Positions 21,613 through 31,200 are shown, numbered from the stretch's first letter. The stretch is 40,938 bases of DNA from Chara braunii (GCA_003427395.1 BFEA01000035.1:2188858-2229795), one strand, 5' to 3'. A program made the numbers and translations. Notes: generated by a model not told the origin, from the sequence alone.

Positions 21613-22165
21613 TCATGCGAGGATGGGGGGTCTGGGTGCGAGACATGATACTCCTATTCCTCCTCCTCCAGCTGGTGCTGACGGGTCGGCTTCATCAAGA
21701 TTGAGATCGGGAAGAAGTGGCGGTGGTGGTATCGGGTCCGGAGGGCTTCGGTGTATCCGAAATCTGCTTGACCCTGCTCCTTCTCCCGGTGGAGGTCCCT
21801 CGATTGGTGTTGCCTTGCTCTTCGGAACGAGATCTGGCTTCCACACACACCCGACCTGATCCACCTCTTCTCCTGGTCCCACTCGACTTCCTTGCGCCTC
21901 CGGCGATGGCAGACGACATCTCTTCTTGGGCGTCTTCCTAAGGGTCCTCGGGGCTGCTGGTTTGGGATAGGATGAGGGATGCCGCAACGACCTCCTGTCA
22001 GCGATGCTAACCGCTTTTTCTCCCTCTCGCGCGATATAGTCCGGTATCACCACCACCTGGTAGGATCGCCGCGGAGCCGATGTTGTTCGCAGGCGGAGTT
22101 GGAGATCTTCCTCTTCGTTGAAGATCACTTGCGCGATAGACATCAACTCGATATGGATGAGCTAA
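21613..22165 (-). pseudogene. Post-integrase element protein, N-terminal part, left copy
   Basis: One frame of about 180 codons runs through AQVIFNEEEDLQ, VVVIPDYIAREGEK, KKRCRLPSPEAQGSRVG, KATPIEGPPPGE and PPPLLPDLNLD. It aligns residue for residue with the right-hand copy at 35323-35860. Conservation of protein order in two diverged copies argues the frame is real and was once under selection. Function unknown. The Pro-rich stretch plus DLNLD is compatible with a disordered interaction region. Confidence 0.65.
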
Positions 22166-22309
22166 CATGTCATTCGTTAAAATAGGACATTATACTTTAA
22201 ATTGGTACTCACTTGCTATTAATTTCATGTTGAAATCATTATATTTTAGACTTGAATGAAACTTAGGATACAAGTAGTGAAACCCTAGAACGTAATTGAC
22301 AGGCCATAA

Positions 22310-22780
22310 ATCAAAACTGAAGTGAAGATTCAAGGCTATCACACACTGAACGAGAAGGTTGAACTCTAGATTCCATCACACTTCGATAAATTTTGTAACT
22401 TAAAAGACGTAACTGACAAGATATTGTCATAAATTGAAACTCAAGTGAACAGTCAATGCAATGAGACACTGAATGAGAAGGTTGAACTCCGGATTTCATC
22501 ACACTTCGACCAATTTTGTATGAGCATTGAGTCGGACGCATTTGACATGACATTGTGACATGCGTAAAGTGAAACTCAATCGAGCAATCAAGGCAATCAC
22601 ATATTGAACGAGATGGTTTAAATAAGGATTCCGTCGCACTTCGATAAACATCGTAATCATAAAGACAATTCAATATTTAACTTATTGAATTCAAAAAAAT
22701 AATCAAAGATAAAATAATTGAACCCCAACTTAAATGCTTGAATTGTCATTGTCCGGTCGGACATCAAAACTTAAACCACC
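22310..22780 (+). repeat. AT-rich tandem repeats (about 125-130 bp), left block
   Basis: Units start near 22313, 22437 and 22570 with GAAACTCAAGTGAACAGTCAA-like sequence, then CACTGAACGAGAAGGTTGAACT and ATTCCATCACACTTCGATAAA. The block ends TTAACTTATTGAATTCAAAAAA and CATTGTCCGGTCGGAC. The same order recurs at 23.8-24.64 kb. Confidence 0.8.
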
Positions 22781-22814
22781 AGTACTTACCGGGTCTTAAG
22801 GGCTGTGGCTCAGG

Positions 22815-22857
22815 CTACCGGTAGGCCGGTCGTTCCCGAGCCTCGGACTACCGGTAG
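22815..22857. repeat. Two CTACCGGTAG palindromes
   Basis: Perfect 10-base palindromes at 22815-22824 and 22848-22857. A partial relative, CTACCGGTCG, is at 23686, on the other side of the hairpin cluster, so the pair may mark the borders of the inserted hairpin-rich segment. Confidence 0.6.
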
Positions 22858-22960
22858 TGCAGAAGGAAAAAAGAAAAAGAAAAAAACACAAAAAAACGAG
22901 GACAATAATCTGAAAAGGGAAAAAAACGAAAAGAAAACAAAATTACACTTTTTCCTATGA

Positions 22961-22996
22961 GAATGAATCTTCCTCCATAAAGAGGAAGATTCATTC
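22961..22996. repeat. Hairpin A1: 15-bp perfect stem
   Basis: GAATGAATCTTCCTC, a 6-base loop CATAAA, then GAGGAAGATTCATTC. It is followed directly by a GA array (22997-23040). It belongs to the same stem family as the hairpins at 23175 and 23256, with paired changes in the inner stem. Confidence 0.95.
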
Positions 22997-23005
22997 GAGA
23001 GAGAG

Positions 23006-23040
<35 letters not shown>

Positions 23041-23042
<2 letters not shown>

Positions 23043-23112
23043 ACGAGGCGTCAGCCAGTGTCTGACGCCGAGTTCCGTGCACCAAACTCGGCGTCAAACA
23101 CTGGCTGATGCC

Positions 23113-23118
<6 letters not shown>
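23041..23118. repeat. Hairpin B1: long GAGGCGTCAGCCAGTGT palindrome
   Basis: The arms GAACGAGGCGTCAGCCAGTG.. and ..CACTGGCTGATGCCTCGTTC pair over about 34 bp with two imperfect pairs. The apex is CCGTGCACCA. GA array on the left, CT array (23118-23169) on the right, so the palindrome extends through the microsatellites. Confidence 0.9.
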
Positions 23119-23171
<53 letters not shown>

Positions 23172-23174
23172 GTA

Positions 23175-23210
23175 GAATGAATCTTCCGCGATAACGCGGA
23201 AGATTCATTC
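23175..23210. repeat. Hairpin A2: 16-bp perfect stem, ATAA loop
   Basis: GAATGAATCTTCCGCG, ATAA, CGCGGAAGATTCATTC. Preceded by the palindromic CTACGTAG. Its loop is the complement of the TTAT loop of hairpin A3. Confidence 0.95.
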
Positions 23211-23255
23211 TAGTTCTAATGTATCTCTCTCTCTCTCTCTCTGCGTTGAAACTAT

Positions 23256-23289
23256 AATGAATCTTCCGCGTTATCGCGGAAGATTCATT
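23256..23289. repeat. Hairpin A3: 15-bp perfect stem, TTAT loop
   Basis: AATGAATCTTCCGCG, TTAT, CGCGGAAGATTCATT, then CTACGTAGAGAGAG. It is the reverse complement of A2 including the flanking CTACGTAG, so A2 and A3 are themselves arms of a larger palindrome centred near 23233. Confidence 0.95.
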
Positions 23290-23295
23290 CTACGT

Positions 23296-23334
<39 letters not shown>

Positions 23335-23355
23335 ATGAGGCGTCAGCCAGTGTCT

Positions 23356-23396
<41 letters not shown>

Positions 23397-23397
<1 letters not shown>

Positions 23398-23466
23398 AGG
23401 CGTCAGCCAGTGTCTGACGCTGAGTTTGGTGCACCAAACTCAGCGTTAGACACTGGCTGACGCCTC
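23397..23466. repeat. Hairpin B2: 35-bp loopless palindrome
   Basis: 70 bases, centre GGTG|CACC. Thirty-four of 35 pairs are Watson-Crick, and the remaining pair (23416 with 23447) is G opposite T, so it is fully paired as RNA. A GA array precedes it and a CT array follows. An incomplete B arm (GAGGCGTCAGCCAGTGTCTC) sits at 23337-23356 without its partner. Confidence 0.95.
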
Positions 23467-23479
23467 TCTCTCTCTCTCT

Positions 23480-23543
23480 CTCTGTTGAGATGCGAATGAA
23501 CCTGTCGCGTTATCGCGAAAGGTTCATTCTCATTTCAACAGAG
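23480..23543. repeat. Hairpin A4: 30-bp stem variant, TTAT loop
   Basis: The arms CTCTGTTGAGATGCGAATGA.. and ..TCATTCTCATTTCAACAGAG enclose a TTAT loop, with three mismatches. The core GAATGAACCTgTCGCG differs from the A2/A3 core, yet AACCT is matched by AGGTT, a compensated change. Confidence 0.9.
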
Positions 23544-23634
23544 AGAGAGCGAGGTATTATCTTCTCTCTCTCTCTCTCTCTCTTCCCCTCCCTTCCCCCG
23601 TTGATGTCGCGCCCGTCTATTGTATTTCGTCGTC

Positions 23635-23635
<1 letters not shown>

Positions 23636-23666
<31 letters not shown>
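23636..23666 (+). repeat. T31 homopolymer
   Basis: Thirty-one consecutive T. It lies just downstream of the hairpin cluster and could be a poly(A) tail of a minus-strand insertion. Confidence 0.9.
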
Positions 23667-24185
23667 CACGCCCCTTTTTTTTGGGCTACCGGTCGCACCC
23701 CCGTGGGTACCCTGCACGACACGGCGCGTTAACGGTCGCGTCGAAATCCTCAAGCAGGGCGAGGTACTAGTGTTTTAAGTATAAAGTTGAGGGCCTTGAG
23801 GCAATCACACGAAGAGGTTCGAATTGTGTAACTTAATAAATTGAGGCAATCACATGATGGTTTAAGTATGAATTTCATCACACTTTCAAATTCATAATTT
23901 TGTAACTTAAAAGACATAACTGACATATCGTTGTCATAAATTGAAACTCAAGCGAACAATCAAGGCAATGGGACACTGAACGAGAATGTTGAAGTTCAAC
24001 TCTGGACTTCATCGCATTCGGATCAATTTTATATGAACATTAGGTCGAACCTATTTTACATGACATTGTGATAGACATAAATTGGAACTCAAATGAAGAG
24101 TCCAGGCAAGCACACTGTAAACAAGATGGTTTGAGTACGGATTTCGTTGCACTTCGATAAACATCGTAATCATGAAGACAATTTA

Positions 24186-24529
24186 ATGTTGTATTTGGTA
24201 TAGACTATATCTTCAACTTTCTTGCCAGCTTACGCTAAGGCACTTGCCATGCTATTTGTGCAACCCTAAGAGGCGGCAAAACAAAAGTTGCTTCGCTTTT
24301 ACTCTCTGAGGCTCCTCTTCGATAAGACTATGGCGAGCCTGCTGATTCACCAATGAATTGGAAACTTACAACTCTAAGTCGTTTCCAACATATAGCAAAG
24401 CGATTGAACTCTCATGTTGCCACGAGAGAGACTCATCTTAAGCCCATACAGTAAATCCAAGAACTCCAATAATTATCATAGAAAGGGGTCGAGACTTAGT
24501 TGTGTTTTCCCACCCTCCGAACCGCACGT
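24186..24529 (-). other. cox1: Nuclear mitochondrial insertion (NUMT): cox1 fragment with intron-exon-intron structure
   Basis: On the minus strand the order is: the end of a group II intron (domain V-like ACGTGCGGTTC, then a domain VI-like GGAGGGTGGGAAAACACAAC and CTAAGTCTCGACCCC); a 39-base exon; then the 5' part of a group I intron ending in the P7-type string AAGATATAGTCTATACC. The insert is absent from the paralogous repeat at about 22670. It is bounded by GACAATTTA at 24177-24185 and 24530-24538. These features together identify a piece of intron-dense plant-type mitochondrial cox1. Both outer edges lie inside introns. Confidence 0.85.
24441..24479 (-). pseudogene. cox1: cox1 mini-exon in the NUMT
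   Basis: Thirteen codons translate to MIIIGVLGFTVWA, the conserved cytochrome c oxidase subunit 1 segment that precedes the HHMF copper-ligand motif. The exon ends in T before TAAGATG, as expected for the 5' splice site of a group I intron. The site corresponds to the well-known cox1 insertion point just before the HH codons. A fragment this small cannot be functional in the nucleus. Confidence 0.85.
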
Positions 24530-24751
24530 GACAATTTAACTTATTGAATTCAAAAAATTAATAAAAGATAAAAGAACTGAACCCCAACTTGAATGTTTGA
24601 ATTGCCATTGTCCGGTTCGACTTCAAAACTTACGTACAGAATTGAGGCAATCTCACGAAGAGGTTCAAATTATGTAAATCATGAGAAAGTGTAGTATGAA
24701 CTTCATTTGAAAACTGAAAACTGCATTTAGACTTCCGAAAAGTTTGTAAAC

Positions 24752-25107
24752 TCAAGATTTAAGTAAGTCTAATGCTACGAGCAGCCATGATCTAAACTTT
24801 TGAAAAACGCTACCGTTTACAAAAGCATCTATGAGCGTCGTCCGCGTCAAATGAGAACCAAACCCGTACAAGGCATTCATTGATGACCCAAAAGGTAGGG
24901 TTTCTGGCTCTCCCTTCGTCGCCACGTTCGAGAACACATAATATATTTTATCCTTACAAACGTCGCAACATCACCCAATGACTTACCAATGGCATCATGC
25001 ACACAACATGCCACTTGCTCTACCTTACGCCACTTGTCAACCCCATCAATTTGACTGGCAATCACTAAATCGGATTGTCCGTTCCCGTAGACTCGTAGAC
25101 GATGCAA
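24752..25107 (-). pseudogene. Unrecognised minus-strand coding relic
   Basis: Two overlapping frames with natural composition: 25107-24877 (VDKWRKVEQVACCVHDAIGK..VATFVR) and 24937-24752 (PETLPFGSSMNALYGFGSHL.., FVNGSVFQKFRSWLLVAL). They may be one broken protein with a frameshift near 24930. I recognise no family. The call is weak; an element-derived protein is the default guess. Confidence 0.25.
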
Positions 25108-25639
25108 GGAGTGTCTATAATGCGACCATTGGTTCTAAGCTCGTTCTAAGAAACAAGCACTACAACGTCTACCAAAGTTCGCTTCTGGTTTGAACATGCC
25201 ACACATATTAACCCCCAAAGCTCTCACGATAAGTGAGACTTCATTTTCTAGGGAATGCAGTGCGGGACTGTTGGAAAGGCGAACTGTCGGAAGAGCTTGT
25301 CGGGGTCAACTCAGGACTTCCAGATGGGAATGCAATTTTAAGACTTATTCGTTTTCCATAGCCTGGTTCTTACTACCCGGCACATATAGGGGTCTACACA
25401 GGGAATTCTTCACTAGATATTTATGGATTGGCAAGGTAGAAACCCAAAGGCACGACGACTTTGGTAGTAAGTGGTTCGCAGCAAGCAATGAATGGGCGCT
25501 TGCACTAGTGCGTCCGACAGTTGACCTTTCCTGCGTATAATGAAAATTTTCAAGTTCGACTGGATTCAAACTTGCGAGAACAGGGAATCCCCCAACAGTG
25601 TAGTTGCGGGACTGTTGGGCAAATTCTCCTTCTTGGAAG

Positions 25640-26790
25640 TCCCGATCCCATCAAACTTGAACTTATGTCACTGCAAGACTATGTGCGGCAGGAATATAAA
25701 GAACATACCTCTTTGACCCCACAACAACCCCCCTAGAGCCCCGATACGGCATTTCAATGAGGCGAGCATATGTGCTGGCAACGCTAACTTCTGCACTTGA
25801 ATTGCGGGATGAGGTAGGTGTGGATTTGCAGGCGGCTGAGGCGGGTGCAATGAAGGATATGACAGAGCGTGATCCTCAAAGTGCGTCGGGATCCGAACTT
25901 GTCAGAGATCGGATTCCTGCGACTGCATTGATTTTACTGGTGGGAGTTCATCTAAACCGTTTTTGTGTCGACTCCCGCGACAACAATTCTGTCCGCCACA
26001 GTAGTCGACAATGGCAGCCCATAAGCTTCACACACCGTCGAACCGCACTGGTGATAAAAAAGGTTGTTGCGGGGTCGAAGAGGCCTGTTTATTTATTTTA
26101 TGTCTATCTAACATTGATGAAAAAGTGGGTATTGCGTGCAAAGTGCAAGTGAACAGTGCAAGGGGGGTTCAGAGGGGTTGTTGCGCGCACAATGCAAGTA
26201 CGAATGCGGCTCCAGAAGTGGTCAGCGCGAAGGTTTGAACCGAAGATGTGACGGAGGCAGACCCTCAATGTTCTCCGGGGACCGAATTTGTGAGAGATGG
26301 GGTACCCGCGGCTGCAGTGAATGGATTGTCGGACTTACATTTTTTTCACTACAAGATTATGAGTGGTACAACTAAAAGAACATGGCTCTTGGAACCCTCG
26401 GCAACCCCTATAAACCCCTAATGTGGTTTTTTGGATATTTCATGGGAGCTGGTTTTCTGCGATTGCAGCGATTGGACTATAGGACTTGCATATTTTCCAC
26501 TGCACGACTATGCATGGAAGAACTAAAAAGAACATGGGTCTTGGACCCCTCACCAACCCCCATAAACCCCCCATGCGGTTTTTCAACAAAACAAGCTCAC
26601 GTGCTGCCAGTGTTAATTTCTGCAGTCCAAATGCAAAAAAAGGAAGACGCGGATCTGCAGGTGAGTGCAAGTTTCGTGCAACGAATGATCTGACATAGCG
26701 CGATCCTAAAAGTATGTCGGGATGTGTACTTGCTAGAGAAGCGATGAACAATTCGACAGTGCGTGATCTTGAAAGTGCGTCGAAATCCGA
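25640..26790 (+). repeat. Degenerate long tandem units
   Basis: Recurring landmarks: CACTGCAAGACTATGTG (25670), CACTACAAGATTATGAG (about 26346), CACTGCACGACTATGCA (about 26499); AAAGAACATRSCTCTTGGACC after each; and GCGTGATCCTCAAAGTGCGTCGGGATCCGA-like strings near 25869, 26256, 26699 and 26763. Units are several hundred bases and strongly diverged. The open frames across it (for example 25757-26152) follow the repeat and show no domain. Confidence 0.6.
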
Positions 26791-27339
26791 GTCTGTGCCA
26801 TGCATCGTTGTCACTCTGCTCAGGGGTTGCAGTCACTCCTAGCGTCCCCTTATCCTAAGTGAACAGGGATGTTCCCAACAACAGGTAATCAAACACTTCG
26901 TTGTCGCTGAGTTTCGAGTAGCGGCCTGGTGTCCGGGCGCAGTAACCCCAACAAGTCTCAATCGGGCCCCCAATTTTTTTTTATTATTATTTTTTTTTTT
27001 TTTTATTTTTTTTTTAAGAACCTTGCTCGTGTCATCAGAAAGGGGTGATGATAAGAGCATACACTCCTTCCTAACTAACGAGAGGCTCCAATCTATTGGT
27101 GGGGAGCAACACCTGCTGGAAAGCGGGTCCAACGTCCCCTTGGATACAATGGTATAGAAAGTCCAAATAGACCAAAACAGTTGCACTTCAGATACAGTTT
27201 CCCCCAAGGCTAATACCAATGAACTAGTTGTGTCTCTTCACCCAATCTGAGCGCCAGAAAGACTTGAATACCAAGCACTCAACCAGTTGTAACCATAGTA
27301 CCATCAGCGAAGGAAACCATACTCTTGTACTTTCAAAGG

Positions 27340-28098
27340 ATATATCCATACCACGCAGCGGGCACAAGACAGTTATTTGGAGAAAAAAAAAAATCAGGGA
27401 ATTTAGAAAGAGGTCTTAGAGAAATAGCAAAATCGAGAGTACTCCAATCATTGAAAACCAACTGGTAATTCCTTTGAAGAGGCTCATGAGCATTCTCGTG
27501 TCCTCCTTCCCATATTACATTCCCCAACCTCCCTCCCTACTCCCCCTCCAACCAACTTTTGTTGAATTGATTACTGTGGTGCCAGATCTCATTTTGTAAG
27601 GATAAATGTTGGATTTTTTCCTTTATAAGTGTTCCCATTTAATGGATAATTCTGTTTGAATCTGCTTTTTGATAGTATCAGTAAAGTCTGGTCCATCCAG
27701 ACGCGCACTTTCCATTTCATAGGTGCACCTTCTTTACCAGATTGCCCAAATGATCGCTCTCCTTCCAATTAAGAATAGATTAGTTGTGAATTCATCCGCT
27801 TGGTCGGGATGCCAGGTTTCCGAAATGAGATTTTTCCATTCCCACGGCCAGGGTTGAGTGGTACCCAGCCAATTCCAGATCCTATCCCACTATCTCCAGA
27901 GTCAGAGCGACCCAGGGCATTCAATGGGTGAGCTATGCATTTCGGTTCTAACGAAGTTCTATCAATAATCCAGTCATTCATAGGGAGGCATCTGTGAACG
28001 ATTTGTCATTGTAAGGCTATCTTGGCTGGTTTGGTCCTAGAGGTTTTGACCCACTTAATCCCTCTCAATTCGTCCTTACAGATGTTGAAATTCTTATG
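27340..28098 (-). pseudogene. LINE ORF2 terminal segment
   Basis: After 28099 the minus strand reads CKDELRGIKWVKTSRTKPAKIALQ, a stop, then QIVHRCLPMNDW and further broken frames to about 27340. The segment matches the RTTxWQIAHRGLPMKD pattern of LINE C-terminal zinc-finger regions and aligns with 39.05-39.2 kb. Several stops. Confidence 0.55.
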
Positions 28099-28941
28099 CT
28101 ATCGTTCTTCAATACGGTCTTTTAAATTAATTATGGGGCGGAACATTCTATAAGAGGCTTTGACAGAGAGAGTGTGTAAGTTCCTAGGGTGTGAATGCCC
28201 CTGTTTCCCTGGGGAGGACCAAATCCAGTTCTGCAGATCAAAGCGGAGGTGAGAGATTGACGTCTCTGGCCTAAAGGAAAGCCACTTCTCTTTAACTTTC
28301 AACACTCTAATCCGGAATAGTTGCTTATATGTGCACCATCTTATATCATCTTGTTGTCTATGATTAAGAATTTCATCATCTTGAACATCAAAGATCGATA
28401 AGAGAATTTGCTCCGGACTATGAATCTCAATTATGTTATCAAGTATCCCTTTTTTATGACGGATTGCCACCCAGTCACTTTCAAGAAGCTTGGGGCGCTT
28501 TCGCAATATTTTGATCCAATCCGGAGGGATTAAATCAATTACTTTATCTAGGGTCACACTTTGATGGTGACAGTACCGTAAGCGATCATGAAGGTCTGTG
28601 GGCAAACACCAATCTCTACTCTCGTGGTTCCATAGATCTTTAACTCGTATAACTCCTCTATTAATCCAACATTTCCAAGGGGCATCCATGCAGTGAAGGA
28701 CACATCCTTGAGCAACTCTGATAAACATATTATTGAATAAGGGTTGTTGACAAACCTCCTCCCATCTCGTCGGGGGTACTTTATCTGGAAGAGGCAACCT
28801 CCTCCAGTTCTTAATTAAAGTAATCCAAAAATGATCCCTACAGAGATCTCTCCTTACTGCTTGTCTGTCTGAGAGCTCCACTTGATGTGGATCCCTTGGA
28901 GAGCCTCTAGGCAGAGACCAGGAGAGGTTCTCTAGCCACAT
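28099..28941 (-). pseudogene. LINE ORF2 C-terminal region (280 uninterrupted codons)
   Basis: The longest open stretch of the element, in a different frame from the RT, so a frameshift lies near 29000. Tryptophan-rich (WKCWINRGVIRVKDLW, RWCTYKQLF, LQNWIWSS) and ending SVKASYRMFR then LKDRIEER. The same C-terminal pattern (LTVKATYRMLR) is found at 39.2-39.3 kb, which supports it as a genuine conserved protein region. Function not assigned. Confidence 0.7.
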
Positions 28942-29126
28942 AAGGGGATCTATCTCAGCAGGAACCGAAGGGGCTAACCTTTTTATTTGTTCACAGGCGA
29001 GGAGGATCCAAGGAGTGATAGATTAAAGATGAGACGTTTGATCCATTGAAGGGAGAGAGTTATGGCTTGGATTTGGGGATCAATGATCCCAAGGCCCCCT
29101 TTGGATGTGGGTTGGATTATAGAAAG

Positions 29127-29462
29127 TCAAGCAACTCTATTGATAACGTTTTCACGTTCATGATTCTCACGCCACAAGAAGGTTGCTAGTTGTCGTTGGA
29201 ATATCTTTAGGGTACCCTTGTCTAAGGCACAGATAGCAGATTTATACCAGATGGAGGCCAATATAACATTATTAATTACCAGAGTTCTGCCAATTAAGGA
29301 TGTATGTTTGTCCTTCCACACATCGAGTTTCAACTTGGCTTGTTGTAGAATCCCTTCATTGATAGTAGTAGGTTTGATTGTTGTTGAAAAAGACTCTCCA
29401 AGTATTCTGATTGGTTCATTATGATGAACCCACTTAATACGAGGATGTTCAACGGGTCTCAC
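29127..29462 (-). pseudogene. LINE RT thumb/connection segment
   Basis: KWVHHNEPIRILGESF followed by LKLDVWKDKHTSLIGRTLVINNVILASIWYKS and FLWRENHERENVINRVA. This is the usual post-palm region of LINE ORF2 (GxxF..W..r.lSl.GR..v.n). Same frame as the RT upstream. Confidence 0.8.
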
Positions 29463-29501
29463 ACCTTAATGGTGAATCCACCATCCAAGTGTTTTATTAC
29501 C

Positions 29502-30686
29502 CTAATTAACCTTCTTATCAGAGAGTTTACATAATGTGTCCATTAACCTTTTGATAGTTTCCAAGTTCGTATGTGATGCCTCAACCATCAGAGAGAGGTC
29601 ATCTGCGAAGAGAGAGCATACTGGGACCGCCTCCTCAGGGATAGAGGAAATCTGGATGCGTGTAATGTCTTTGTCATGTCTTAAGTTAGCAGCTAGGACT
29701 TCCATAATGATCACAAAGAGGAGGGGTGCAATTGGGTCACCTTGTCTCATTGATCTTTCGAGTGTGCTAGGGGGTGTTACATTTCCATTAACCATTACTC
29801 TTGTTGTGACATTCCTATGCAAGATATTGATCCATCTCCTAAAACGTGGGTCAAAATTAAATTTTTATAGGCATTTGTCTTAAAAAAAACAGTCAACATG
29901 ATCATAGGCTTTCTCAAAGTCAATGAATATGAAGGTTGCGTTATGCCTGGATTGACGAGAAAGCTTGATGAACTCATTAATGAGGAGAATATTGTCATGG
30001 ATGTTCCTTCCTTGAATCAAATCAGTTTGAGAGGGATGAATTATATCCGCGATGTACTTATTCAGACGATTAATAAGAGTTTTTGAAATCAATTTATAAA
30101 CCACAGTTAGCAGTGTAATGGGACGATAGTTCCTGATATTATATTTATCACCTTTCTTATAAAGTAATGTCAACAGCCTTTGCCCTACTATCTCTCCCAT
30201 CTCACCTGCATCCCATACTGTCTGATAGAAGTCCATAAGATCTTTGAAAATAAAATCTCACAAGGTCTCCCAAAGTTATTTAGGTAATTCATCAATCAGA
30301 GGAGTTTTTTCTTCCTTCATTAGTAAAAGTGTTGTCCATATTTCTTCTTTTGTCAAGGGCAACTCCAGTTGTTCCCTCTGTTCTAATAATAGTGATTTAG
30401 TCAATGGGGTAAGAAAATCCTCTACTTCCCTAGAGCGTAAATCTAAGGACATATCCCTATTTTCTGATAAAAAAAAGTCATTGAAAAAGTCCCTGGCAAT
30501 TTTAGTACATTCATCTGTTGACAAGACTAGTGGGCCGTTGAGGGATTGAGGATGAGTCAATGCCTCTATGACAGTTCTACCACTTCGGACCTTGGTCATG
30601 ACAAAAAATCTTGCATCCATGACTTCTTCTGTAATATGTTTTCGAATTCTACCTCGAATCCTCATACCTTGCCATCTATATTCCAT
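29502..30686 (-). pseudogene. LINE reverse transcriptase, fingers and palm
   Basis: From 30686 down to 29127 every fragment lies in one and the same frame, broken only by stop codons (between 30278 and 30237, near 29880, near 29865, near 29500). Motifs: LTKEEIWTTLLLMKEEKTP (RT block 0/1), NYRPITLLTVVYKL, QTDLIQGRNIHDNIL, FIDFEKAYDHVD (first catalytic Asp), RQGDPIAPLLFVI, and SLFADDLSLM at about 29615 (the catalytic Asp pair, in the F/YADD position). Assignment to the LINE/L1-like RT superfamily is firm; the exact clade is not. Confidence 0.85.
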
Positions 30687-31200
30687 ATGAGAAAATAATC
30701 GAGATTCTAATTCTTGTATTTCTTGGGCCGTATCATCAATAATTTATGAGCCTTTTTCATAAACTTCTAAGAGTTATAATTGTTGAATACATTGGTAAAT
30801 ACGTGTTTCAGAAGAATATCATTCAACTGCTAATAATTTTGAATATTCATTGCATTTACGACCTAGAAAAACTAAGCCGTTGTTAAACAATTAGATGTCG
30901 TTATTTATGGTGGCCTTCCGATTTCTCCAGAAGGACCACACATACTTGATAAAAGTTATGAATGTTTCAATCTTAAGATGAGTTGTATTGAGTTTATAGT
31001 AACCCCATCCTTGGTCTTGTTTCTTTCCAAAGGAGAGAATAACCACATATCGCATGGTCTAGTCCAAGGAGGCGAAAATTTCAGCTACCTGAACAACACC
31101 TTCTAGTTCCTTAGAAAGAAGTGTCGTAAGTAGTGGCAACAAAGGCAAATGACACCTGACAAATGTAAGAAGTTTCTCTGAAAGACCAGAGTTTACAAAT

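Larger units (their letters stand above)
19750..22165 (-). mobile_element. Inverted, 5'-truncated copy of the Ty3-like element tail
   Basis: Reading the minus strand from 22165 down, sequence and order match 35290-37690 on the plus strand: the LIHIEL..AQVI protein start, PPPLLPDLNLD, FMVEPATIRLEA, HHFNEVG, then an LTR-like region with two CAGCTGACGATGAAG repeats, GGAGACTGCT, and TATAAATT. The match stops abruptly near 22165, so upstream protein and integrase are missing. The copy carries an internal A28 tract absent from the right copy. The distal end near 19750-19850 still aligns (CTCCATTGCTG) but fades. Confidence 0.85.
22997..23483. repeat. GA and CT microsatellites linking the hairpins
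   Basis: GA at 22997-23040, CT at 23118-23169, CT at 23224-23242, GA at 23296-23333, GA at 23358-23394, CT at 23467-23483. GA always lies 5' and CT 3' of the B palindromes, so the arrays pair with each other as outer stem. A further CT run lies at about 23563-23582. Confidence 0.9.
23780..24640 (+). repeat. AT-rich tandem repeats, right block, interrupted by a mitochondrial insertion
   Basis: Same units as 22310-22780 (GAAACTCAAGCGAACAATCAAGG at 23942, GGAACTCAAATGAAGAGTCC at 24085, ACTTCGATAAACATCGTAATCAT at about 24151). It then resumes after the insertion with ACTTATTGAATTCAAAAAATTAAT at 24539 and CATTGTCCGGTTCGAC at about 24607. Confidence 0.8.
26974..31200 (-). mobile_element. LINE-type non-LTR retrotransposon relic with A-rich tail
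   Basis: On the minus strand, coding traces run from about 31200 to 27340 and end in an A-rich tract (26974-27015 as T on plus). Order: a short stretch that may be the tail of the endonuclease domain; the linker segment KKQDQGWGYYKLN; a helical region; reverse transcriptase blocks (NYRPITLL, FIDFEKAYDHVD, RQGDPIAPLLF, FADDL); the maturase-like/thumb region; a 280-codon C-terminal region; and the KIALQ*QIVHR-LPMNDW segment before a zinc-finger-type tail. The 5' part of the endonuclease is missing, as in most LINE insertions. Length, order and tail support one insertion transcribed leftward. It is dead: many in-frame stops and at least one frameshift. Confidence 0.85.

Noticed and set aside
22810-23208. 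Arg-Glu repeat ORFs
   Set aside because: Translations of GA/CT microsatellites in the hairpin cluster.
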